Of a DNA stretch of 64,000 nucleotides, positions 14,101-22,351 are shown in pieces. Source of the DNA: Rugalucina vietnamica (taxonomy: Eukaryota; Mollusca; Bivalvia; Lucinida; Lucinidae); the NCBI GenBank assembly GCA_964017185.1, contig OZ024879.1:47411383-47475382 (forward strand), written 5' to 3'. The notes beneath the pieces were generated by a model. That model searched no databases and was not told the origin of the DNA. It saw only the letters and a list, made by a program, of their open reading frames with translations. The position numbers were made by a program, and so were the translations under genes. How positions within the stretch are numbered: position 1 is the stretch's first letter; each line of letters opens with the position of its first letter.

Positions 14101-17100
14101 GTATGCCATTTTTGTGAAAACAAATCATGGTCGTTACCCGATTCATACTATTTCAGAGAAATGCCAGAGGAAAATGAAGTTGCGTTGGCTGTGGAACTCG
14201 GTATACATGATAACTGAGCGAAAAGTGTGCTGATTGCATGATTGTTTAGAGGAAAAGATATGAGCCTGTGCGTGAGAAAACCAACAATTTGCATATGCGA
14301 AAACAAAGACGCAGATCAGCTGTGCAGTTACTGCACAGCTGATCAGCGCCTTTGTTTTCGCCACACGGATAGTACAATTCCTCTTCTACTTATATCCAAA
14401 GTTTCAAGCTTCTAGCTTTATGCTGTCACTGTACAGCCTGGTTTGTGTCGGGCCTGGTCGGAAACCCAAATTGTTGGTTTTCTCATGCATAGGCTCAATT
14501 ATCTGAACATTGTAAACTAAGAACAGAAGGCACAGGAACTGATACAATTAAAATTAAACTCCAAACCAAGTACATGTTCATGTGTAACAAAAAAATTAAA
14601 CCCTAACCAAGTACATGTACCTGTATAACTAATTATTATTTGTTAAAGATTCTCCTAATATACCTATAGATAAATTGATATAGATTCTTGGAGAAACACA
14701 GTGGAATCTCCCAACAAATATTTTGTAAAAGTCTACAAGGCGTACTTGAGGTACTGCCATGGTTTGATTGGCAGCACTTTATGTTAATAAAAAATATGTT
14801 TACTTTTGCATCTTGGTAGTTTTCCTTTTTGAATGCGAATTATTTTTATTTTTCTTTTCCTTTAAATTACATTGCTTTTAAAAGTATGACTTATAAATAG
14901 TAAAAATTGTATTAAATAAATTTGTTAAAATTTAATGTTAAAAGTCAGTTATACTAACATTAATGTGAAAAAAAAAAGTTTTAAGGGAAACAACTAAAGC
15001 TTAATTGCAAGTATTAGCTTTTTAAAAATGATTATCCCTGGCGAAAAAAGCTTGGAAGTTAAATGTGATTCTTTTTCATTTTCAGGAAAACCAAACTGAA
15101 AGCTCTATATGGCAGCTGGGTTTATGATTTATTTGCTATCGACTACTGTAAATATGAAGAATTTATAAAAACCAAGACAGAGTCTCCTGTACATACAACG
15201 GTAAGCAGTCGCGACATGACTGAAAAATTGTTGAACTGAATGTTAAACCTTGATACAAACAATCAACAATAAACTAAATACATTATACACAGCTACAGGC
15301 CAACCTCATTATAATGCTATCTTTGGGGTCCATAATGGTAGACTGTGTTGTAGGTGAGGTTTCTTACTATAAACATACAGAAAAAAAAATCAGTTTGGGA
15401 GCCATGACATGGTCACGGTTTATTGAAAGCCGCATTATAATGAGGCATGTTATAATGAGAATGAACTGTATGTTCTTGGGGAGTTTGGAGGCCTGGTGGT
15501 AGGGACTTCGAATGGCGAGGTCCTTGGTACATGAGGTCCTAACATGGTCGGAAAATTGCTGACTGAGACAAACCTCAATTGAAACAAATATTATGTACAG
15601 CCTCATATAAACCAGCTCAACTTCAAGTGTTAATACACAGGAAGTAGTGGCTCCCTCTCAACATGACTGAAAGTTCTAAAAAATGAAAATTTTCAGTTGA
15701 AAAAAAAAAATCATACTTTTCTCAGCGAGGCGGTTCTAACGAGTACCCACAATCTATGTTTTGGAGCAAAAATAAGAAAAATAGGTATACCCCTGCATAC
15801 CACAGTTTTGCTATGTAAAAGTGGAGTTTAAGGGGGTATTCATTTCACGGACATGTTTTCCTGATGACTGGGCAGTTCAACCTCCATACAAACCAACAAG
15901 CATATACACCCCATAGTACTGGTTTAAACTGAAGAGGCTCTGGCTTGGTCGGTCAGTTCTGGTGAATGGAAACTGTTGATTAGAATACTAAGAATTAAAT
16001 CGGGCTGTAGAAAATAGTAATAAAAAAATGTGTAATACCAAAACTGTTCATATTCTATGAATTTTCAGAGTTCATTGAGCAATAACAAATCAGAGGAGGA
16101 CGACAGTCTACCAACACATCACTTCTCAACATATAACCTAAACATTCCTGATCAGGTCTGTCTGTGGAGAGTCACACCAAGACCATCATATTCCGACTCG
16201 GTAGGTTTTGATGTAAATAATCAGTAATAATCATAAATTCTTGAACACAGATGTAAACTGTTTTCTCTCTTAACCCATATTTGACAAATGGATTCCCTCA
16301 TCATTATCAATTGGATGAGTCCACTTTCATTTTTAGGGGCATCAGGAGTGATTTTTAACTTTTATTCAATTTTTCGATGAAATTCTCTAAGCAAACAGAA
16401 TAGCTCCGGATGGGATGCCGTGTTCTGCGACGTCACATCCGGGGCTGTTCTGTTTGCCTATGTCCCATAAAAGGGACGCCAAATATAAGCCATTTACAAC
16501 CCCTTTCGTTTCTCTTTTTTCAGTATTTCAGTTTTACATTGTTTTCTATGTGTCTTAACGAACTACACGATGATATGCTACACACGCTACCTCCAACTGA
16601 CTCGAGACTACGGCCTGATGTACGCATCCTTGAAGAAGGAAATATAGGTAAGATAGTATTAACATTAGCAGCGATAACAGAAAACCTGTCTTTGGGATTT
16701 ACGAACAATGCCGACATATACCGGGCTGTAAAGACGCAGAAGTAGGCTAGATGCTTGTAATTTCGGATTCAAGAAGAAGAGAGACTGTACTACATGTATA
16801 TGTATAGCGAAAGGGAAGACACTGTTCAGCTGTGCAGTAACTGGACTTCCCCTTTGTTTTCATCTATGCATGTTGTGGTTTTTATTTGCGGCATCTCAAT
16901 TTTTACAATAACGTGGATCACCTTGTTTTCTATGCGTCTTAAGGAATTACACGATGATATGCTTGTTCTATTTCATTCAAGCCGTTAAGAGACTTGTTCT
17001 GTGATAAGTCAAGTGAATGTCTGGCTTTATCACATTTAAACTGCCCCATTTTGCTTCAGATTTGGCTGGTCTGGAGAAGAACAGATTAGAAGAGAAACAG

Positions 17101-17837
17101 CGGTTTGCCAGGAGAGAAAGAAAGAAAACAAAGGAAGAATGGACACCTGTGTAAGTAATGTAAAGAATGCACATGCACACACACACTCTGATCAGAGCCA
17201 AGGTCTTACAAGTTGAGCCGCGACGCGAGAAAACCGGTCTTCGGGGTTTCCGACCAGGTCTGACACAAACCAACCTGTGCAGTCTCAGAAAAAGGCTAAA
17301 ATCTTAAAATTTTGGATTTAAGTAGAAGAAGAATTATACTATCAGTGTAGTGAAAACAAAGGTGCTGATCAGTTGTGCAGTTACTGCACCTTTGTTTTTG
17401 CATAGGCAAAATCTGGTTTTCTCATGACGCGGCTAAGTTAATATACAGCTGGATAAGACAGCAATCAGTCCACAAATACAGCCATGATTTCAGTTGTGTG
17501 CAAACCAGTATAAGTTAAAAAAGATCGGCAGATAAGAGGCCTGTTTGGAAAAAAGGGGTTCGAGCCTGGGCCTCTCAGACTTAAGATCAGAGTATAATTT
17601 TAGGTCCCGTCTCAGTATGACCATGGATGAAACCTAAAAGATGAACACCACTACTACTATAATCTTCTGAGACTTTAAATGAGTTTCCATCTCCTTATGA
17701 CAAACGAGCTCATTGAAATAGTTATTTACTTCAGCTGGTTCCAGTATGGTGTAAACCCCATCACCAAGAAAGAAGACTGGTTATTTCAGGGAGATTACTG
17801 GGATAGAAACTGGTCAAAATGTCCTGATATATTCTGA
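1996..17837 (+). CDS. OSBPL2: Oxysterol-binding-protein-related protein, ORP1/ORP2 type (3' part of gene)
   Basis: Ten coding exons at 1996-2130, 5771-5868, 6511-6687, 7642-7720, 12187-12305, 15086-15200, 16069-16200, 16524-16647, 17060-17150 and 17735-17837 join in one frame to 390 residues plus stop. All have AG/GT borders and compatible phases. The product is an OSBP-related domain, which carries sterol and phosphoinositide between membranes at organelle contacts. The family signature EQVSHHPP is at residues 88-95 of the visible part, preceded by [12 protein letters not shown] and followed by [26 protein letters not shown] and RLEEKQR. The end SKCPDIF matches ORP1/ORP2. A negatively charged linker (SEEDDS) sits where ORP2 is variable. 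The first visible exon begins at ELSKI in the lid/core of the domain, so the N-terminal part (PH or ankyrin repeats, if present) is upstream of the window. ORP1 versus ORP2 cannot be decided from the C-terminal half; the symbol is a best guess. Confidence 0.93.
2164..2442 (+). mobile_element. PAL2 copy
   Basis: Imperfect ends CATTACGAAAACATGCC / GACATGTTTTCCTGATG surround a central hairpin: arm GTGGGTACACGTTAGAACC, tip GCCTCGCTGAGGC, arm GGTTCTAACGAGTACTCAC. ORP intron. Confidence 0.88.
2711..2940 (-). mobile_element. PAL1 copy
   Basis: GAGCC...AGCTC ends and 4-bp target duplication ATAT. The hairpin tip is reduced to GTTACTGCACAG. ORP intron a-b. Confidence 0.82.
3073..3351 (-). mobile_element. 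PAL2 copy
   Basis: Reverse orientation, with hairpin GGGTACTCCTTAGAACCGCC and its partner CTAACGTGTACCC. The MITE order is intact. Confidence 0.88.
3487..3766 (+). mobile_element. PAL2 copy
   Basis: CATTACGAAAACTTGCCCAT...CCTGATG. Hairpin with ACACG/CGAGT mismatch. Confidence 0.9.
4596..4792 (-). mobile_element. SINE-1 copy (full length)
   Basis: On the minus strand: a tRNA-like head (GTGGTGTAGTGGTAGAGCGT, B box GGTCAGATCC), GTCCTTGAGCAAGA, then the tail CCGACATGACTGAAAAACTG and GGGACGTTAAGCCTCAACA. ORP intron a-b. Confidence 0.85.
4914..5056. repeat. 143-bp palindrome
   Basis: ATCAACCATGGTTT...AAACCATGGTTGAT with inner arms GGAAGGTGTTTGAACAC and GTGTTCAAACACCTTCC around CCGCAGGCCGC. Part of an element that may continue to about 5340. 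Confidence 0.8.
5531..5749 (-). mobile_element. PAL3 copy
   Basis: Central palindrome AGAATAGCCCCAGATGGGAC / GTCCCATCTGGGGCTATTCT (one-base loop differences around GCCGCAGAAAGTGGC), then AATTTCATCGAAAAA and TATGGGTTAA. Ends 21 bp before ORP exon b. Confidence 0.85.
5771..5868 (+). CDS. OSBPL2: ORP exon b
   Basis: Acceptor CCATTTTCAG, donor GTAGGT, ends in phase 2. Encodes [11 protein letters not shown] through [14 protein letters not shown], a conserved ORD block. A PAL3 element ends about 21 bp upstream. Confidence 0.95.
6116..6349 (+). mobile_element. PAL1 copy (type copy)
   Basis: Starts GAGCCTGTGCATGG, then GCGAAAAC. The hairpin has arms GGCGCAGATCAGCTTCGCGG and CCGCGAAGCTGATCAGCGCC. 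A unique half (TAGTACAATTCCTCTTCTAC, AGGCCGGTTTGTGTCG) leads to GTTGGTTTTC and CACAGGCTC. Flanked by TCAT. ORP intron b-c. Confidence 0.9.
6511..6687 (+). CDS. OSBPL2: ORP exon c with EQVSHHPP signature
   Basis: Completes an Arg codon split with exon b, then encodes [17 protein letters not shown] and [15 protein letters not shown]. The two histidines of the signature bind the PI4P phosphate in known ORPs. Donor GTATAC, end phase 2. Confidence 0.97.
6757..7035. repeat. Palindromic element
   Basis: GTGGTCATTTCAAATGAAAT / ATTTCATATGAAATGACCAC with GAACGAGCCTTCAGCGAG at the tip. A second smaller inverted pair is AAAGTGTTAATACATGTG / AACACTTT. Confidence 0.65.
7157..7396 (+). mobile_element. PAL4 element
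   Basis: 16-bp perfect terminal repeats GGGCCCAGTTGTTCAA / TTGAACAACTGGGCCC. Internal AAAGGATTCTCATTTTTTC palindrome and GTTAAGCCCTCAATTTG. ORP intron c-d. Confidence 0.87.
7642..7720 (+). CDS. OSBPL2: ORP exon d
   Basis: Acceptor TTTACAG, donor GTGAGT. Encodes [19 protein letters not shown] then GKLWVEH. CCVHN and GKLW are conserved ORP blocks. Phase 0 end. Confidence 0.93.
7736..7990 (-). mobile_element. PAL1 copy with expanded hairpin
   Basis: Starts 15 bp after ORP exon d. The hairpin segment CTGATCAGCTTCGCGGT is repeated twice (7885, 7907). Flanks AAAT/AAGT. Confidence 0.85.
8049..8235. mobile_element. PAL1-like decayed copy
   Basis: Retains AACTGATCAGTGCCTTTGTC and TTCTATGG...AAACCTGATC in PAL1 order, but the ends are lost. 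Confidence 0.45.
8433..9315 (+). mobile_element. Helentron-like element HINE-A, copy 2
   Basis: Same 12-bp subterminal repeats (8433-8444, 9281-9292), a CGTTCGTCC run and about five tandem units of about 145 bp. The 3' palindrome CTCCGCGGAG is followed by TTCTTGT. A PAL1 copy starts 7 bp after the end. In the ORP intron d-e. Confidence 0.77.
9322..9526 (+). mobile_element. PAL1 copy (hairpin deletion)
   Basis: GCGCAGATCAGCTTCGCAG is followed by a shortened second arm (TCAGTTCAGCGCC). Inserted directly 3' of HINE-A copy 2. Confidence 0.85.
9740..9973 (-). mobile_element. PAL1 copy
   Basis: GAGCCACCTCGTGGG...CATGTGGCGGCTC ends and 4-bp ATCT duplication. Full hairpin GCGCTGATCAGCTTCGCAG. Confidence 0.9.
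10131..10206 (+). repeat. 75-bp block duplicated at 10470-10545
   Basis: GTACAAGTAGGCAAAGATCA and CTCCAAAAACCGAGGTGGGA are shared with the block inside the neighbouring PAL2. Confidence 0.85.
10237..10580 (+). mobile_element. PAL2 copy, left-left palindrome with captured 75 bp
   Basis: Both ends are left-type (CATTACGAAAACTTGCCC and CGTGTTTTCGTAATG). The right arm carries a 75-bp block (10470-10545) also found at 10131-10206. Confidence 0.82.
10703..10904 (-). mobile_element. PAL1 copy (hairpin arm deleted)
   Basis: Flanked by AAATAT on both sides. The second hairpin arm is missing after GCTTCGCGGTTACC. Confidence 0.82.
10966..12127 (+). mobile_element. Helentron-like element HINE-B
   Basis: Exact 12-bp subterminal inverted repeats TATACCCCCGGC (10966) and GCCGGGGGTATA (12089). 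A 5' hairpin is followed by a TTCGTTCGT run and a core of about 180-bp tandem units (CTCTGGTGGTGTATATCTCA). The 3' stem-loop GTGCCT-CTCA-AGGCAC stands 5 bp before CTAGT, the canonical Helitron CTRRT end. It ends 59 bp before ORP exon e. Confidence 0.82.
12187..12305 (+). CDS. OSBPL2: ORP exon e
   Basis: Acceptor GGTTGCAG, donor GTAAGA. Encodes [20 protein letters not shown] and [23 protein letters not shown] and KDLHKVEG fit ORP1/2 at this position. A HINE-B element ends only 59 bp upstream of the exon and a PAL1 copy starts 11 bp downstream. Confidence 0.93.
12317..12504 (+). mobile_element. PAL1 copy (hairpin deleted)
   Basis: ATAT duplication. Starts 11 bp after ORP exon e. The hairpin is reduced to AATCGCATCACTTCACGG. 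Confidence 0.85.
12547..14203 (-). mobile_element. Tc1/mariner transposon, complete ends, dead transposase
   Basis: Terminal inverted repeats of about 26 bp (TAC[C/T]GAGTTCCACAGCCAAC and on) at 12547 and 14203 are flanked by TA on both sides (12545-12546, 14204-14205), the Tc1/mariner target signature. The size, about 1.66 kb, is full length for the group. It lies in the ORP intron between exons e and f, opposite to the gene. Confidence 0.9.
12736..13946 (-). pseudogene. Tc1-like transposase pseudogene
   Basis: Minus-strand remains of a DDE transposase. A helix-turn-helix start (MPRLSIEG then [19 protein letters not shown]) is at 13800-13907. The catalytic core is at 12930-13330, with LTDVSRF (first Asp; DES is usual), [21 protein letters not shown] (second Asp) and [16 protein letters not shown] (third acidic residue). 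The C-terminus [19 protein letters not shown] resumes in another frame at about 12930. Frameshifts and an in-frame stop near 13350 show it is inactive. Confidence 0.9.
14262..14496 (+). mobile_element. PAL1 copy
   Basis: GAGCCTGTGCGTGAG / CATGCATAGGCTC ends. The hairpin tip is of the CTGTGCAGTTACTGCACAG class. Just outside the Tc1 element. Confidence 0.88.
15086..15200 (+). CDS. OSBPL2: ORP exon f
   Basis: Acceptor CATTTTCAG, donor GTAAGC. One base completes the split Lys codon, then [20 protein letters not shown] and [23 protein letters not shown] corresponds to the ORP K-K-L-x-x-x-YGKW block. Confidence 0.9.
15675..15866 (+). mobile_element. PAL2 copy, left hairpin arm deleted
   Basis: Jumps from TTTTCTCA directly to GCGAGGCGGTTCTAACGAG. 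Right half and CCTGATG end intact. Confidence 0.83.
16069..16200 (+). CDS. OSBPL2: ORP exon g (acidic linker and LWR block)
   Basis: Phase 0 at both ends, acceptor GAATTTTCAG, donor GTAGGT. Low-complexity [15 protein letters not shown] is followed by [22 protein letters not shown]-x-x-x-RP is the conserved part, and the linker is variable in the family. Confidence 0.9.
16270..16488 (+). mobile_element. PAL3 copy
   Basis: TTAACCCATATTTGACAAAT, AGGGGCATCAGGAGTGATT, palindrome AATAGCTCCGGATGGGATGC with its inverse. Ends about 36 bp before ORP exon h. Confidence 0.85.
16524..16647 (+). CDS. OSBPL2: ORP exon h
   Basis: Acceptor TTTTTTCAG, donor GTAAGA, end phase 1. Encodes [19 protein letters not shown] and [31 protein letters not shown] is a strong ORP motif. 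A decayed partial copy of this exon lies at about 16905-16988. Confidence 0.95.
16675..16892 (-). mobile_element. PAL1 decayed copy between exon h and its duplicate
   Basis: AGAAAACCTGTCTTTGGG, CCGGGCTGTAAAGACGCAG, GGCTAGATGCTTG and TTCAGCTGTGCAGTAACTG in PAL1 order with decayed ends. Confidence 0.7.
16905..16988 (+). pseudogene. Decayed partial copy of ORP exon h
   Basis: CTTGTTTTCTATGCGTCTTA and AATTACACGATGATATGCT match exon h at 16540-16583. It translates to [15 protein letters not shown], then leaves the ORP sequence and stops. There is no usable acceptor in front. Confidence 0.75.
17060..17150 (+). CDS. OSBPL2: ORP exon i
   Basis: Acceptor TTGCTTCAG, donor GTAAGT. Completes Asp, then encodes [20 protein letters not shown] and a basic/acidic helix ending EEWTPV. 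The RLEEKQR helix is diagnostic of the ORD C-terminus. Confidence 0.94.
17215..17435 (-). mobile_element. PAL1 copy, GCGACGCGAG-type ends
   Basis: 4-bp AGTT duplication. Terminal arm AAAACCGGTCTTCGGGG. Shortened hairpin GCTGATCAGTTGTGCAG. ORP intron i. Confidence 0.85.
17735..17837 (+). CDS. OSBPL2: ORP terminal exon
   Basis: Acceptor TTTACTTCAG. Encodes [33 protein letters not shown] and TGA at 17835-17837. The D-W-L-x-x-G-x-Y-W and CPDIF ending matches ORP1/ORP2. A decayed tandem copy of this exon follows immediately. Confidence 0.94.
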
Positions 17838-18794
17838 TAGCAGCTAGGAACCAGCGGCTTCCAGTGAGGTAGTGTAAACTCCATCAAGGTGTAAAATACA
17901 TCACCAACAAGAAATGCTGGTTTCATTTCCAGGGGCATTGCTGAACTAGGAAATGATGTTCATAAAAAACCCAACCAGCGATAAAAGGAGAATTGATTCA
18001 TGTTTGAGGGAGGCTGTTTTTAGAAGTAAAGAAATGAAAGTATGGTAGCTTTTATGGCCTCTGTTAGCAGCAAATAAGGAAAACTGGTCGTTTTCATGTG
18101 GAAAATGATTTATAAATAATGATAAGTATGACATATTTTTAGTCCAACGAAAAATAATCAGATAATGCTCGCCCAAGGGTAGCTCACCTTAAATTAGCTC
18201 GCCTTATTAGTTTGCTTATCATAATATGATCTAATATAGACAAACGTAGCGACCCAAAGCAGTCTTATTAGTGTCTTCATAGTTTGTTGTTCAATTTTGT
18301 ATCATTTCTTGGTATCATGTCTTGGTAGAGAGTTTACAGTAGAAGATGTTCTTCAGAATACAATGGTAGCCATCCAGAAGACTGTGATGTATGCAAAAAG
18401 TTAGCAATATATATCTGCAGATGAAGTCTTTTGTATTCCAGTTATTTCATTTATGCACAGTTTTTACAAGACCAGTAGACAAAATGTGTAGTTTCCCAAG
18501 AAGATTTGTCCTTTGAGTCTCAGACCAGGACTAGTACAAACCAGATAGTACAAGCTCTATAAGATCTGGCTTGTGGCTCTGAAGTACGAGAATAAAAAAT
18601 AGAAAGAATCAAGGGTGATCCAGAAATTTTAAAGTTATACGCACAAAGAGCTAAAATAAAGTCTTTTAATGTTACACATGTGCATATTTTTAGTATCGGG
18701 TGTACGTCTATGAGAATAAATGCCTATTTTGTGCAAGTTAAAGCACAGATAGTGGAATAAATAATATACAGCTGATCAATGCCTTTTTCACTTG
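17838..18794 (+). other. ORP 3' UTR and flank
   Basis: AT-rich. AATAAA at about 18592 and 18753 are candidate poly(A) signals. Traces of a decayed PAL1 (GTCTCAGACCAGGACTAG) near 18490-18600. No other coding signal. Confidence 0.5.
17848..17935 (+). pseudogene. Decayed copy of the ORP last exon
   Basis: GGCTTCCAGTGAGGTAGTGT, AAACTCCATCA, CATCACCAACAAGAAATGCT and TTTCCAGGGGCATTGCTG follow the order of the exon at 17735-17815 with indels. In the 3' UTR. Confidence 0.65.
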
Positions 18795-20085
18795 GGGCTA
18801 TTCCAGTTGAACATAGGTACCCCGGGAAGACGGCACTTTAATAAACTTCTATCGTAGGGTCCTTCGTTGGTTAAAATACTTCTGTACGTGGTGGGAGTTG
18901 GAGAAAAATTGCTTCTATAGGAGGTGGGGTATTTTTTCCTGTTGAAAATCAGTTCTAAGGTGTAAAATTCAATGCAATGCATAGAAGCAAATTGAACATA
19001 CTACAAAACCTTTCGTTCACCCGATCCGACTTCGATTTTTTCCTGTGAGAGTGCATTGTCGCTGACAGGTAGCGCTTCACGCACTGACCTGTCGCAGTTG
19101 GCCAATGGGATCTGGGAAATTCATGCGGGATGCCCCAGCTTTCTTTGTGTGTCGTCTGTAGCCAAAATCGGCTATATCCCACAATTCAAAGCGTCAAATG
19201 CGAGAGATCAAGATGAGGTATCGTCTGATCTCGCGAGAATGGTGAGAGTGCTCTCGATCACATTCCCCATGGTGACGTGTGCAAAAAAAAACTGAATCAG
19301 GAAATTGTCAGCTATCAAGGTTGTTTTTTTTTTTATTTTATTTTTTTTTTGCATTTTAAGCCTAGAAAAGGCATTTGAACCGGGATTTTGGTTAGAAATC
19401 ACAAATACAGACCTGTTGAAAGCTAAAATGGCGGCTCATTGATGAATTTAATGATGTTTAGACACAAAACGTAGCAATATACCGACTTGTATCGCACTCC
19501 CAAAGCAAGTATTAGCGTTTTGGAAAATGCAACATAGTGTTTTTTGAAGCCTGAAAAGTGGCGAAAAAGCGATTTTTTTGCCCCCCAAAAAAATCTCAGT
19601 GGCACACGTTATTGGAAAAAAATAAATCTCAGCATGATAACGGTTAAGAGTTACGTTACACATATAATTAATTGGATATAGCCCATTGTTGAAAATAGGC
19701 ACAATAATCATGAAAGCTGATGAGATTCAAACAAGCTTCATTGTCCACATGGCTTGCTGATCAGGATGATAAAATGAAGATATATTTTCAAAAAATAGGT
19801 ATTCAATCTTTATTAATATAGTGAGAACATTATTTTAATGACTTTTGACAAAAATCACACAATACAGTTCCGTAAAACAGCAATACAAAAATTTACTTCT
19901 GTTCCTAAAAAATCCCTCTTAATTTACTTCTATCCGTATTAAATTTTGCTTCTGTAGGAGGGTGTTTTATTGAAATGAACGGTTCTGTTGGTGGCTCAGT
20001 CAAGATGAAATTCACTTCTGTAGGTGGAGGGTCAAAATTCAAAGTGCCTTCTTCCCCCCGTACTTATGTTTTACTGGAATAGCCC
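18795..20085. mobile_element. Non-autonomous DNA transposon with about 44-bp TIRs
   Basis: GGGCTATTCCAGTTGAACAT at 18795 and the inverse of GGGCTATTCCAGTAAAACAT at 20085. Both continue with GTAC, GGAAGA and GGCACTTT. TTG flanks both ends (possible 3-bp duplication). The interior has repeated CTTCTGTAGG-like G/T-rich motifs and no transposase. Confidence 0.78.
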
Positions 20086-20363
20086 TTGGAAAAAAAAGGA
20101 AGGTTTCTCATGGCATGGAATTTTATTGTGTACAGCAGTTTAAAGCACCTTTTGTCATATTTGTTCTCATATGACACAAGAAAAATGCCTTTTTATACTT
20201 GATTACATTTTGATGCATTCTTTATACTGTTTTGTATCTCTTTTACAACTTGCATGCTGAGAATTTTTGTTTTTTTTTCTTGGGCAATACAGAGTAGGGC
20301 AAAGACAATATAACATGTAAATGTAAAAAAAAAATGAAATTATGTAAATCATGAACAGATTTG

Positions 20364-20512
20364 AATGCGTGAGACAAGCCAAGTTCTGCTTGCGGGTGTG
20401 CCAGGTGGTTTTTCTCGGGGTTCTCCCGTTTTCGCCCACCTACCGATTGGCCTCTCTCATTTGAGCTGAATAATTTTGGAAGGGACATAAAACTGAATTT
20501 AAAAAAAAAAAA
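20364..20512 (+). mobile_element. SINE-2 copy (5' truncated)
   Basis: GACAAGCCAAGTTCTGCTTG, GTTTTTCTCGGGGTTCTC and GGGACATAAAACTGAATT with a poly-A end. The head is missing. Confidence 0.78.
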
Positions 20513-20816
20513 AAGATTTGAATGCAGATTTAGTGACTTTATGATTAAGTATTGACAAAAACTTAGTGAATTTGGTCCATTTCAAAGCTTGTATTACATG
20601 TAAGTTTTTTTTTCTCATAAACAAAATATCCATTGAAACTTGTGCCACATTTAATGCACACCATCTGTATTTTCTCTTTGTTCTAAGTTTGTTTTACCCA
20701 ATTTTTCTGCCATTTTGGAAATTTAGCACAAAAGAAGAACTCGCACTTATCGTCACAAGCAGTTATACTCTACATGATTTACATCTGTTCTTAAACAGTA
20801 TGATTTGAGCCTTTGC

Positions 20817-21041
20817 ATGAGAAAACCAACAAGTTTAGTTTCGGACCAGGTCTGACACAAACCGGCCTGTACAGTCACAGAAGCAGGCTAGGAGCTTGAA
20901 ATTTTAGATTTAAAAAGAGGAGGGATTGTACTATGTGTGTAGTGAAAACAAAGGCGCTGATTGGCTTTGCGGTTACTGCAAAGCTGGTCTGCGCCTTTGT
21001 TTTCGTATATTCAGATTGTTGGTTTTCTGATGCCGCGGCTC
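20817..21041 (-). mobile_element. PAL1 copy
   Basis: GAGCCTTTGCATGAG ends and hairpin GCGCTGATTGGCTTTGCGG. Confidence 0.85.
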
Positions 21042-21095
21042 AGTTTTGTATCATTATATAGGCAGAGGGTACAATATTCAGTTCTGCCATAATTT

Positions 21096-21330
21096 GGACC
21101 GCATCGTGGGAAAACCAACAATTTGGTTTTTGAGCAGGTCAGACAAGAACTGGGCTGTACAGCAACAGAAGACAGCTAGAAGCTTCAAATTTCGTATTTT
21201 AAGAAGATGAAGAAGTGTACTATTCGTGAAGCGAAAACAAAGGCGCTGATCAGCCTCGCAGTTACCGCGAAGCTGATCTGCATCTTTGTTTTTGCCTGTG
21301 CAAATTGTTGGTTTTTTCATGAGGCGCCTC
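21096..21330 (-). mobile_element. PAL1 copy
   Basis: Mutated ends GGACC/GCCTC. Intact hairpin GGCGCTGATCAGCCTCGCAG and GCGAAGCTGATCTGC. Confidence 0.85.
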
Positions 21331-21659
21331 ATGTCCTATCATCAATGCAACTAAATGAATGCAATTTTACATCATTTTTTTTTATAAAATATATGTCTAA
21401 TTGTGTACAAATTATATTCTGTATATATGCTATAATAGATAATATATAAATCAGCAATGAGCACACCTTACATTGTAAAAATTTGTGTATGTCTCAATTG
21501 TTTAAAGTATATGTGGGCATTGCCCATTGATTCTAATGACTGCTCATTTTCCACTGTTAGTGCACATATGGGCTTTTCTGAACAACATGGACGTAAGCGC
21601 GCAAGGCATAAGCATGCACAGAACCTTTGTTTTGTCATCTTTTTGGGTATGTTATATAT

Positions 21660-21886
21660 GAGCCTTCGCATGAGAAAACCAACAGTTTGGGGTTCTGACT
21701 GGGTCTGACACACCAGCCTGTACAGTCACAGAAAACGGCTAGAAGCTGGAAAATTAAGAAAGTAGAGCAACTGTACTATCTGTGTAGCGAAAACAAAGGC
21801 ACTGATCAGCTTCGCAGTTACTGAGAAGCTGATCTGCGCCTTTGTTTTGGCATATGCAGATTGTTGGTTTTCTTGTGCTTTGGCTC
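21660..21886 (-). mobile_element. PAL1 copy
   Basis: GAGCCTTCGCATGAG...GGCTC. Hairpin GGCACTGATCAGCTTCGCAG. Confidence 0.86.
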
Positions 21887-22351
21887 ACATATAAATCACT
21901 CTTCAACAAGCTAACAATTCTTTTGCATGGGTATAGAATATGCAATGTTTTTTTTTTATCAATACGAACTAAGCAGTCAATGAGTTTCTTTTAATGTGTA
22001 CTAAGTTCGTAGAAATGCGCTTGACATTTTAGAGGCAATTTGAAGTGGATGATGCTCTAAATAGAGTAAAAACAGTCAATGTAAATAATTTGAATAGTAC
22101 ACTGGTCCACTGGTTCACAAAGGTATGGATGCCAATACTACATGCTTAATTCAGGTTGGATTTCAACATGTTTGTAACAAAATTGTTTAGTAAACAATGT
22201 CCACAATGTCTTGTTTGGTAGAAATGTATTGTCATTACATGTTTAAGGCTCAGTAGAACTGTTTGTGTTATAGGCACTTAGAAATTTAGAGTGAATTTCT
22301 GGTCATATATGGGCATTTGAGCATGTGTATCATCCAGATATTTAGCTGTTT

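Noticed and set aside
16905-16988. Alternative, mutually exclusive copy of ORP exon h
   Set aside because: No AG acceptor with a pyrimidine tract in front, loss of the [11 protein letters not shown] part and an early stop.
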